Shown piece after piece: positions 28,408-35,269 of a DNA stretch of 64,000 nucleotides (position 1 is the first letter of the stretch; every line of letters begins with the position of its first letter). The position numbers and the translations under genes were made by a program. The stretch is from NCBI RefSeq assembly GCF_002994635.1, contig NZ_PVNL01000048.1:1-64000 (forward strand), read 5' to 3'. The notes under the pieces were generated by a model. The model was not told the origin of the DNA. It made no database searches and worked only from the letters and a program-made list of their open reading frames with translations. This DNA is from Enhygromyxa salina. Lineage in GTDB: Bacteria; Myxococcota_A; Polyangia; Nannocystales; Nannocystaceae.

Positions 28408-28456
28408 AATACACGCACTCCTCATGCTCCCCCATGGGTTGGGGGGTACGTGTATT
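28408..28456. repeat. Nested inverted repeat at the pseudogene boundary
   Basis: AATACACG (28408-28415) and CGTGTATT (28449-28456) are perfect inverted arms that enclose an inner CCCCC (28429-28433)/GGGGG (28441-28445) pair. It lies 21 bases past the stop of the leftward lipoprotein gene and at the broken 5' end of the pseudogene. It may be a terminator, or the scar or end of a mobile element that removed the pseudogene's leader. Confidence 0.4.
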
Positions 28457-28476
28457 CGACGCACCGCGAGCCGCGG

Positions 28477-29142
28477 CTACTCGACCGTGAACGAGCTCGC
28501 GACCTGCTCCATCCACGGGCGAAGCGCGTCGAGGTTGGGGATCGGGCCGACGTCGCGGACCTGCAAGGTCACGCGCACGACCTTCTGCGTGGTTGCCGAG
28601 GTCCGCCAGACTCGAACGCTGACAAATTGCTTGGAGGTCTCGATGAACGACAGCAGCATCCCGCCGTCCTCGAGCTGCTCCTGCCGGGTGATCTCGGCCG
28701 GCTGGGGGTGGGTCTTGATCTTGCGAGCGAGGGCCTCCAGGTCGGCCGGTGGAAAGCTGTCGATCTGCACGGTGAACGACGGGTCCATCAGCGGGTTGCG
28801 GCCGTTCCAGGTGACGTACCCGGGGAACGTGCCGTCGCTCTTCTTCACCTCGCGCGGCAGCAGCAGCTCGGCCGGCGGGAGCTCGATCGAGAACGCGATC
28901 CCGTCGACTTCGTCCTCGACCTTGGTCAGCGCGACGGTTGGCCAGTCGGAGCTGGGCTTGCTGGGGTCGAGATCGTCCCCGCTGGCCTTGTCTTCGGCTG
29001 GGGGGGCCGCCTCGGGCTTGGCGGCGGCGGCCTTGTCGTTGTCGTTTGCTGGCTTTGGCTGGCTGTCGCACGCGGCGACGCTGGCGACGGCCAGCGCGAG
29101 GATGACGACCTGGAAACGGACAATTCGGAGATGGCGCTGCAC
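28477..29142 (-). CDS. Lipoprotein of unknown function
   Basis: The product (221 residues from GTG 29142) has a lipoprotein signal ending VASVAAC (Cys near residue 25), an Ala/Lys/Glu-rich linker (residues 27-55) and a globular domain with alternating strands (DGIAFSIELPPAELLLP and KVVRVTLQVRDVGP), ending in a Trp-Met helix. I do not recognise the family. GTG 29142 is preferred because GAGGAAG lies 9 bases upstream and the resulting n-region is short and basic. The ATG at 29178 would overlap the decarboxylase stop (ATGA) and give a longer n-region, and cannot be excluded. It is the last gene after the exported decarboxylase-like enzyme. Confidence 0.65.
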   Translation of the reverse strand: MQRHLRIVRFQVVILALAVASVAACDSQPKPANDNDKAAAAKPEAAPPAEDKASGDDLDPSKPSSDWPTVALTKVEDEVDGIAFSIELPPAELLLPREVKKSDGTFPGYVTWNGRNPLMDPSFTVQIDSFPPADLEALARKIKTHPQPAEITRQEQLEDGGMLLSFIETSKQFVSVRVWRTSATTQKVVRVTLQVRDVGPIPNLDALRPWMEQVASSFTVE

Positions 29143-29174
29143 GTCGCGGAGCTTCCTCGTGAAGCACCCGAGTG

Positions 29175-30506
29175 TCAACCTGCCCGCTCGTGCTCGAGAT
29201 CGGTCAAAAAATTGTCGAGGATCTCGCGAGTGGCGTGGGGCATGACGATCACATGAGCGTGAGGCTCACGCTTGCCTTCATGGGCGATGGTCATGGTCGC
29301 CAGCGTGTACGCGTCCACGATCTCCTCGCTGGGCTGCCGAAAGTAGATGGTGTTCGAGAGCGGGCTGGCCCGGACCGGGCTCAGCTCCGGGAAGTGGGTC
29401 TGCATCTGGTCGTACACATAGCTGGTGTCTCGCAGGATCTGCTCGGCGTCGTCTCGCTGCCTGGCGAACGCGCGATCCGTGCTGAAGAACACAAACTCCG
29501 CGGGCTTGACCGCGTCCCGCGAGCAGGTGATCGTGCCGGGGACTTGCTGCAAATATTCAGGATCGTGAACCTGGCTGAATAGCTCGTGAAATTGCGCAAA
29601 TGCGGCGTGTGTCGAGATGAACAATCCCGCGGGCGACGGGAAGCCGAAGAACTTGTGACAGGACACCGCGATCGAGTCATAGCGTGGGGCGCCACTCGAC
29701 GACCCATCCTTGCGTTGCCACAGACGCGCGGCGAACGGGGTGTGCGGCAAATAGCCGCCAAACAGCGCCGCGTCCACGTGCACGTAGGCCGTGCGACCAA
29801 CGAGGGCCGCCTGGATCTCGTCGAGCGAGTCGACCGCCCCCTTGAAGGTCGTGCCGATCGTCGCCACGACCAGCGCCGGTTGATTGGGGTATTCGGACAA
29901 GCGCTGCGCGAGCGATTCGGCGCTCATCCGACCGTCGGAGTGAGTGCCAACGTCGATCCGCTGGAGCCCGAGCAGGTCGGCGAGGATCTGGATTGAATAG
30001 TGCGCTTCTTTGGTAAAGTAGATGTTGGGCTCAATGCCCGCGTGCCCCGATAGGATCGTCCGGCCCATGTACAGCCCATGCATGTTGCTGTCGGTGCCGC
30101 TGTTCGACAGGAACCCCCACGTGTCGTGGGCGGCAAACCGGTACAGCGCGCCAAATCGCCGGACCAGCTCGCGCTCGAACATGTGGGTGTTGAACGCGAT
30201 GTGACTGTGCTGGTAGGGATCACCGACGTTGTTGAACGCAAACTGACCCAGACCCACCGCCTCGAGCTCGCGCCGCCACGCGAAGAACTCTGGAGGTGGC
30301 GTCGCCATGTTGACGGGGTAGCCCAACATCAGCTGCTTTTGCTGAGGCAGCCCGGCCATCGCCCGGAGCCGCGGATCTGCGAGGTCCGGCGCAGCAGGGC
30401 TGCGACCCGCGGGACCGTTCCCATGCCGGGGGTAGCACCCTGCGCCCGCGAGCGCGGCCGCGGTCGCGGTGAGACCCAGAAACCCACGCCGATGAAACGC
30501 GTCCAT
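29175..30506 (-). CDS. PLP-dependent histidine-decarboxylase-like enzyme with Tat lipoprotein signal
   Basis: The 443-residue product is a group II PLP decarboxylase, closest by eye to bacterial histidine decarboxylase. SNSGTDSNMHGLYMGR (about 130-145), the PLP-stacking His in AHYSIQ (near 168), the aspartate in VHVDAALFGGY (near 245) and the Schiff-base lysine in SCHKFFG (near 275) are all present. The family makes amines from amino acids in the cytoplasm. Here the N-terminus has HRRGFLGL, a twin-arginine motif, a short hydrophobic stretch and Cys24 in a lipobox (LAGAGC), so the folded holoenzyme with PLP could be exported and lipid-anchored. The stop overlaps the next gene's alternative start (ATGA). 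Amino-acid preference is inferred from general similarity only. Confidence 0.8.
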   Translation of the reverse strand: MDAFHRRGFLGLTATAAALAGAGCYPRHGNGPAGRSPAAPDLADPRLRAMAGLPQQKQLMLGYPVNMATPPPEFFAWRRELEAVGLGQFAFNNVGDPYQHSHIAFNTHMFERELVRRFGALYRFAAHDTWGFLSNSGTDSNMHGLYMGRTILSGHAGIEPNIYFTKEAHYSIQILADLLGLQRIDVGTHSDGRMSAESLAQRLSEYPNQPALVVATIGTTFKGAVDSLDEIQAALVGRTAYVHVDAALFGGYLPHTPFAARLWQRKDGSSSGAPRYDSIAVSCHKFFGFPSPAGLFISTHAAFAQFHELFSQVHDPEYLQQVPGTITCSRDAVKPAEFVFFSTDRAFARQRDDAEQILRDTSYVYDQMQTHFPELSPVRASPLSNTIYFRQPSEEIVDAYTLATMTIAHEGKREPHAHVIVMPHATREILDNFLTDLEHERAG

Positions 30507-30586
30507 CCCTATCTGTATGCATTGGACGCTGGGCTCGCTCGCGCAAAAATGTCGACCACACCGGAGCGCGGCGCGGCCGGCGAAGA

Positions 30587-31330
30587 TCAGGGCTCGACGA
30601 TGCAGCCCATGGGGATCTGCGGCGACAGGTTGGGGAAGCCGTACTCATAGATCTCGAGGTATTCCCCCTGTAGCTCGACCCACTCGGGCCCGATCGGCGC
30701 CAGCGCCTGCCCCTGGGCGCTGGTGACCGGGACGGCGCCGGGCGAGTAGTGTGGGAACAGCCCGGCGCGCGCCTCGTACTCGGGCAGCTGATTCACGTTT
30801 TCGAACTCCTGCTGCATGTACGCCGCGTTCGTGCACACGGCTGGCTCGATCGGGACGCCGAATTTCACGAAGAGATCCGTGGGCTGGGAACCCGGGGTGA
30901 TGGCGATCGCGTTGGCGGGGGCGCTGTAGGCGAAATAGACGTTGGGCTCCACGTACCTCGAATTCTCGTACTTTGGCGCGTACCCATAGTAGTCGTACGA
31001 AAAGGTCATTCCAAAGCTGATACGAAAGTCCGCCGGGTCGACCCCGGTCGGATCCGCCATCGGCTCGGAGAAGCGTAGCAGCAAGAACGCGCCGGTCTTG
31101 TCCGTCCACGCCGTCAGCAGCTCGGGCGGTACGCCGTCCCCATCACCGTCGCCCGCGTCTCCGGACCCCGATCCCGATGCAGAGCCCGATCCAGAGCCAG
31201 AACCGGAGCTCCCCGTCTCGTCGTCGCCACCGGCCTCGAGCGTCGGCGCCCCCGGAGGGCCACAGCCGAAGCTCGCTACCGCGATCGCCGGCCACAAGAG
31301 GTCCCCCAACCGCGGGCGGTCTGTTTCCAT
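30587..31330 (-). CDS. Lipoprotein with Ser/Gly repeat linker
   Basis: The 247-residue product begins METDRPRLGDLLWPAIAVAS and has a lipobox ending FGC (Cys near residue 23), followed by a Ser-Gly and Asp-Gly repeat linker (SGSGSGSGSASGSGSG, about 35-60). The mature domain (about 65-247) contains FLLLRFSEPMADPTGVDPAD and FRISFGMTFSYDYYG, with Tyr/Phe-rich strands, perhaps an Ig-like (Big) fold. The substrate or partner is unknown. An upstream in-frame ATG adds 25 hydrophilic residues and would spoil the signal. It is transcribed away from the Rieske genes' terminator region and upstream of the decarboxylase gene, on the same strand, 80 bases apart. Confidence 0.65.
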   Translation of the reverse strand: METDRPRLGDLLWPAIAVASFGCGPPGAPTLEAGGDDETGSSGSGSGSGSASGSGSGDAGDGDGDGVPPELLTAWTDKTGAFLLLRFSEPMADPTGVDPADFRISFGMTFSYDYYGYAPKYENSRYVEPNVYFAYSAPANAIAITPGSQPTDLFVKFGVPIEPAVCTNAAYMQQEFENVNQLPEYEARAGLFPHYSPGAVPVTSAQGQALAPIGPEWVELQGEYLEIYEYGFPNLSPQIPMGCIVEP

Positions 31331-31399
31331 CGGCCGAGCGTCCCACCGCTCTCGCGCGCCGGCAAGCGAATTGCCACGCATGCGCTGTGGCAAAGTCTC

Positions 31400-31415
31400 G
31401 CTCACACCCGTGAGC
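31400..31415. terminator. Short hairpin between Rieske gene and lipoprotein gene
   Basis: GCTCAC (31400-31405) pairs with GTGAGC (31410-31415) around ACCC. It could be a terminator or part of the lipoprotein gene's promoter region. Confidence 0.25.
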
Positions 31416-31502
31416 TCGTCTTGCTCGTTCGAGCGGGCCTGAAGAAGTCACGGCCCTGGCGTGCTGGCAGAGCGTCTCGCGCGTGTTCCCGACGGGCGCG
31501 CC

Positions 31503-31526
31503 GGGGCAGACGCTCAGTCTGGATCC
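31503..31526 (-). terminator. Hairpin after the Rieske gene
   Basis: On the leftward strand, GGGG and CAGAC (31503-31511) pair with GTCTG and CCCC (31517-31528) with a three-base bulge. It starts 15 bases after the Rieske stop and probably ends the Rieske/dehydrogenase message. Confidence 0.4.
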
Positions 31527-31542
31527 CCCTTCCGCCCCCGGA

Positions 31543-32658
31543 TCAAGCGCTCGGCATGACCGGCAGCCGCCGCTGAGTCTGCTGGGTCTCGCGCTCCGCC
31601 AGATACTCCTCCCACTTGCGAATCGTCAACCTCTGAAACTCGTGCACAGCCGGGCTCAATTCGGCGACTGGCGCATCATAGTGCCGCTCATACCCAACCT
31701 GCTCAGCCTCGACAGCCGACCCATCCTCCTCGAGCAGTGGCCGCATCAACAACCGATTCGCAATCCCCAAAATCGGCACCATCAACCGACGCGGAATCCC
31801 AACCGGCAAGAACGGAATCTTGAGCTGCTTGTAGTAAAACAAGAAAAACGCCCGAGTCGTACGCTCATCAATCGGCAGCACACAGCACCAATGCTTGATC
31901 CAATCATCAGTATTCGACCACTGATGCGGATACTCATAGCAAAGCTTCATATGACTGGTATTCGCAGACCCCCGCGGCACAAAGCTACTATAAAGCTTCC
32001 CAGCCGCGACCTCAGTGTCATATTCGACAAACACCTTATCCCCCTCGACCGCGAGATGAGTCAATCGCGGATTCTTGAACGGCTCATACTTCCGATGCAG
32101 ATACTCGTGCGTAAAATCCGACACATTGTCGATAATCATCGAGTGGTGAGCCTTCCACGTAAAATCCACCGGCACACAAGCCCACGCGTTCGGCCCCTCG
32201 AGCTCGGGGATCTCCGGCATCGGCACACTGGCAGCCCGCTCACGATCCCCCGGAAACAGCCAGATCAACCCATAGCGCTCGCGCACCTCGAAGTCCGGCA
32301 AGCGAATATTCGGCATGTTCTTGTCAAACAGCTCATGCGGAATGTCGACCAGGCGCCCGTCGCCATCGAAGGTCCACCCGTGATACGGGCACACCACCTG
32401 GCAGCCACGAACCTCGCCGCCGGTCAGCTTGAGCTGACGGTGCGCGCAGCGGTTCTCGATCGCCCGCAGCTGCCCATCCTGCCCGCGGAACAGCGCGAAC
32501 TCCTTCCCCCAGAACGTCACCTCGATAATCTCACCGGGCTTGACGGCGCCGACGTACTCGACCGGGTACCAAAAATTGGGGTTCATGCCGGCCGCGCGGA
32601 CCTTCTGGCGCCGGTTCTTGGCCTCGGTAAAGCTGGGGATGCGAAGTTTGGTGGACAT
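31543..32658 (-). CDS. Rieske non-heme iron oxygenase, possible sterol C-4 demethylase component (SdmA-like)
   Basis: The 371-residue product has a Rieske 2Fe-2S domain with Cys71, His73, Cys90 and His93 (CAH...CPYH), then a catalytic domain where DNVSDFTHEYLH gives Asp181, His184 and His188, matching the bridging Asp and His ligands of the mononuclear iron. Such enzymes hydroxylate or oxidise rings and methyl groups with an electron-transfer partner. It follows a 3-beta-HSD-type dehydrogenase gene by 22 bases. Together they recall the SdmA/SdmB pair that removes C-4 methyl groups from sterols in Methylococcus; some myxobacteria make sterols, so this is a reasoned guess. From about 32330 to the end codons become T-ending, unlike the first third and the neighbours. 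The ATG 32658 lacks a strong ribosome-binding site. Confidence 0.85.
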   Translation of the reverse strand: MSTKLRIPSFTEAKNRRQKVRAAGMNPNFWYPVEYVGAVKPGEIIEVTFWGKEFALFRGQDGQLRAIENRCAHRQLKLTGGEVRGCQVVCPYHGWTFDGDGRLVDIPHELFDKNMPNIRLPDFEVRERYGLIWLFPGDRERAASVPMPEIPELEGPNAWACVPVDFTWKAHHSMIIDNVSDFTHEYLHRKYEPFKNPRLTHLAVEGDKVFVEYDTEVAAGKLYSSFVPRGSANTSHMKLCYEYPHQWSNTDDWIKHWCCVLPIDERTTRAFFLFYYKQLKIPFLPVGIPRRLMVPILGIANRLLMRPLLEEDGSAVEAEQVGYERHYDAPVAELSPAVHEFQRLTIRKWEEYLAERETQQTQRRLPVMPSA

Positions 32659-32680
32659 AATCAGTAGCTCTGGGTGAAGT

Positions 32681-33793
32681 TCAGCGTACCGGAGCAGCGT
32701 CGGCAGCAGGCACGGACACGCGGGCGTCACGCTTGATCATGCCCTCGCGCAGGAAGAACTCGTAGGCGTCGCTCATGGCCTCCCGCATGCTGGTCGGGCG
32801 ATACCCGAGCTCGCGGCGGGCCTTGCTGGTGTCGACGTGACGGCGGGCCTTGAGCACCGCGATCGAGCCAGGCGTGAGCCGCTGCGACGCCTTGGGAAAG
32901 AAGCGCGCGAGCGTCCCGGAGTAGACGGTCGCCACGGCCCCGACCAGGTCGATCGGAACCTCGATCAGCTCGCGCTTGACCCCGGCAATCTCACGGAACG
33001 TGCCAAACAGCTGGCTGATCGTGAGGAACTCCGTGGCAAACAGATACTTTTGCCCCTTGCGCCCATACTCCATCGCGCGCAGGTGGCCGTCCGCAATGTC
33101 GACACCGCGGACCCAGGTAAAGCCACCTTCCACGTAGGCGCGCAGCTTGCCATTGGCGAGATCACACAGCGTCCCGCCCATTCGCGAAGGCAGGTAGTCC
33201 CAGGCGCCCACGCAGCCACACGACGTCGCGATCACGGCGTCGAGCCCCTCGGCCACGGCCTTGAGCACTTCGTGCTCGGCCAGCGCCTTGGTGTGCGCGT
33301 AGGGCATGGTGTGCCCAAACGGATAGAACGGGAGGGTCTCGTCGCTGGCCTGACTGGGATCGTCGAGGTCGAAGCCGGTCGCCGAGAATGACCCGGTCAT
33401 CACCACGCGCCCAACCCCCGCGTCGAGGCACGCGCGCAGGATGTCGCGGGTGCCGATCACGTTGATATCGTAGAGCGAGCGCTGCTCGGCCGGGGTCGCC
33501 GTGGCCGTCGAGATCTTGGCGGCGATGTGGAACACCCGATCGACGCCCTCGACCGCGCGACGCAGCGACTCGAGGTCACGCAGATCACCCTCGACCCGCT
33601 CGATCGGCAGCCCGTCGATGCTGCGGTTGTCGGCGCGCGCCTGCACGAGCGCGCGCACGTCGTGGCCGTCGGCGAGCAGGCGACGGACCACGTTGGATCC
33701 GAGGTGACCGGTCGCGCCAGTGACGAGCACCTTGCCGGCGGCGATGCCCGCAGGCGGGTTGCGTTGCTGATCGGTTGGTTCGACGTCGCTCAT
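32681..33793 (-). CDS. NAD(P)-dependent 3-beta-HSD/extended-SDR dehydrogenase, possible SdmB-like
   Basis: The 370-residue product is an extended short-chain dehydrogenase: GATGHLG (residues 26-32) binds the dinucleotide, VTGSFSATG near 132 holds the active-site Ser, and YAHTK gives Tyr165 and Lys169. The pattern LYDINVIGTRDILRACLDAG is typical of 3-beta-hydroxysteroid dehydrogenase/dihydroflavonol-reductase-type enzymes. With the Rieske oxygenase just downstream, oxidation of a 3-hydroxyl on a sterol or terpenoid, leading to decarboxylation at C-4, is a likely reaction. No sterol cyclase or epoxidase gene is in the window. ATG 33793 is chosen at the natural N-terminal Met of the Rossmann region, with a hydrophilic 20-residue lead; the frame is open further upstream. 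Confidence 0.8.
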   Translation of the reverse strand: MSDVEPTDQQRNPPAGIAAGKVLVTGATGHLGSNVVRRLLADGHDVRALVQARADNRSIDGLPIERVEGDLRDLESLRRAVEGVDRVFHIAAKISTATATPAEQRSLYDINVIGTRDILRACLDAGVGRVVMTGSFSATGFDLDDPSQASDETLPFYPFGHTMPYAHTKALAEHEVLKAVAEGLDAVIATSCGCVGAWDYLPSRMGGTLCDLANGKLRAYVEGGFTWVRGVDIADGHLRAMEYGRKGQKYLFATEFLTISQLFGTFREIAGVKRELIEVPIDLVGAVATVYSGTLARFFPKASQRLTPGSIAVLKARRHVDTSKARRELGYRPTSMREAMSDAYEFFLREGMIKRDARVSVPAADAAPVR

Positions 33794-34486
33794 GAGCCCT
33801 CGCGCGGTGGTCGCCTGGCTATCACAGGCGCGCGAGCTTGCTGCGTGCGGCGCAGCACACTCGATGCCGCGAGCGGATAGAGCGCCGAGTCGACAGCGGC
33901 AGGAGCCGGTCCAGATGTGCCTGGGGCCGTGAATCCAAGCCAAGCGCGGCTCTGGGCTGGCCACCTGGTCGCCCGATCCTCGCGCCGCCTTTCTCACGCT
34001 GGCGGTGCTTCGTCTGTCTCCCCGGCTCGCGCGCGCCGCTCGGAGCTTCGGTGAGCGTCAGCGCCCCACGCTCGACGCCGTCGGTGAGCGCGAGCTCGAG
34101 ACGACCGGACGACCGGTCGTTGGGTCGGTGGAGGTGGTCGTGCAACATCGCGATCGCCTTGCGCTGCCAATCCGTGAAGCTGACGCGCAGCGACGACAAT
34201 TGCCCCACATGAGTATGGCGAGTCCAACGCCACGCGGCGCAGGCGACGACGCTCTGCGGGGTGCGACTCCTCGGCACAATTGAACATCGCCACATAGCCG
34301 TGATGACCACAATGGCCACGCTCACGAGCATGAGCACGATTCACTCGATTCGGCGTGTTCCTGCGCCGCCCGGACGCCTGCCACGCGGGCGGCTGTTCGA
34401 GCGCAAGCGAAAGCTCTGCGCATGCCTGCGCGGCCTGGTTGCGGGTCAGGGCTTGTCGGCCCGCGGGAACCAGCCCACGAAAGAGC
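33794..34486. other. Long gene-poor interval with a possible decayed gene
   Basis: About 690 bases contain no convincing gene. On the leftward strand, between about 34230 and 34020, a stretch with C/G-ending codons encodes SFTDWQRKAIAMLHDHLHRP and then RLELALTDGVERGALTL. It looks protein-like, but the frame has no clear start with a ribosome-binding site and its flanks are Arg/Ser-rich. It may be a remnant or a short protein (the full open frame is 33822-34337). A small AT-rich section near 34280-34345 may hold promoters. Confidence 0.4.
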
Positions 34487-34867
34487 ATGACTCTCGACGA
34501 GTTCGCCCAGCTACAAGCAAATGATTTGGTCGAGTGCGCGGGGATCGAGCGGCGGGTCGTGCGAAACTACGGCCACGAGGTCGACCTGACCGACGCCGAG
34601 GGCGTCCTGACAGTCCGGCGCGAGTACGCGGGGCGGATCTGTTTGCTGCATCGTGCCAACCCGGACGCGCCGTTGTTCCGCGATCCGTGGGTTGCCGTGG
34701 CGCCGCACCTGCAGCTCGTCAACCTGGTGCGAGCGCGGATCGGGCAGCGGCCGATCGACCGGAACTCCAACTACTCGCCCGCCGACATCGAAGCCGACGC
34801 GAGGTTCTACGCGGCGACTCAGAGCTGGGCCCGCGCCCGCGCTCGCGAGCTCGGCATCGCCTCGTGA
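34487..34867 (+). CDS. Hypothetical 126-residue protein
   Basis: The product starts TLDEFAQLQANDLVECAGIE, has a strand-rich middle (VRNYGHEVDLTDAEGVLTVR and RICLLHRANPDAPLFRDPW) and a C-terminal helix with DIEADARFYAATQ. I do not recognise the family. GAAAGAG lies 6-10 bases before the ATG and serves as ribosome-binding site. The final codons belong to a segment that is duplicated directly downstream (see repeat 34817-34955), so the C-terminus may be recently rearranged. It lies upstream of the giant gene on the same strand with 400 bases between, and need not be co-transcribed with it. Confidence 0.55.
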   Translation: MTLDEFAQLQANDLVECAGIERRVVRNYGHEVDLTDAEGVLTVRREYAGRICLLHRANPDAPLFRDPWVAVAPHLQLVNLVRARIGQRPIDRNSNYSPADIEADARFYAATQSWARARARELGIAS

Positions 34868-34955
34868 AGCCGCGCTCGTCGCAGTCCCGGACCCAGAGCT
34901 GGGCCCCGCGCCCGCGCGCTCGACATCGCCTCGCCAAGCCGCGCTCGTCGCAGTC
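34817..34955. repeat. Imperfect tandem duplication of about 70 bp over the stop codon
   Basis: Positions 34817-34886 (GACTCAGAGCTGGGC ... CTCGTCGCAGTC) recur as 34890-34955 (GACCCAGAGCTGGGC ... CTCGTCGCAGTC). The repeat carries the end of the 126-residue protein, including its stop, and then a second copy in which the stop is changed (TGAAG to CCAAG), so the copy is non-coding leftover. Confidence 0.75.
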
Positions 34956-35269
34956 GAGACGAGCCCGGTTCGAGAACCGCCCCGACACGGACCGCTGACG
35001 GGCCCGGGCAGCGCGGCCAGCCGGAGCCCGCGTGGCACGCGCGCCCAATTTTGAGCGACCGAGCGACCGAAATTTGGGCTCCGCCACGGGCACCTGACCC
35101 GCCGCGTCCGTGCGCAGCCCGACGGGCGCCGCGAGCGAGCGGTGCGGAGCAATTCCCGCTATACTGCCGCGCCCGAAACGACCCGGGCGAGCCTGCTCTT
35201 TGCCCCTCGGCCGCACACGAGACCCCGGCGTCGCCGCGGTCGCGCGACCCGAGCTCGCGCCCTCCCCTG
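34868..35269. other. Intergenic region before the giant gene
   Basis: About 400 bases hold the second copy of the 70-bp duplication, a small palindrome CGGTTC-GA-GAACCG (34966-34979) and a candidate -10 box TATACT (35160-35165) about 105 bases before the ATG at 35270, which may start the giant gene's message with a leader of about 100 bases. No gene is seen. A short AT-rich piece (CAATTTTGAGCG, GAAATTTGGG) lies near 35044-35078. Confidence 0.5.

Noticed and set aside
31483..32667. A rightward frame of 394 codons opposite the Rieske gene.
   Set aside because: The leftward frame has all Rieske and iron-ligand motifs; the rightward product is composed of Arg/Pro/His/Leu with no recognisable domain and arises from the T-ending codons on the other strand.
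33822..34337. Leftward frame of 171 codons considered as a gene.
   Set aside because: Only the middle portion looks coding; no ribosome-binding site or plausible N-terminus is found and the ends are Arg/Ser-rich, so it is listed only as a possible remnant in an intergenic entry.
34966..34979. GGTTCGAG-like sequence resembling the T-loop of a tRNA.
   Set aside because: It is a small palindrome (CGGTTC-GA-GAACCG) with no acceptor stem, D-arm or anticodon arm around it.
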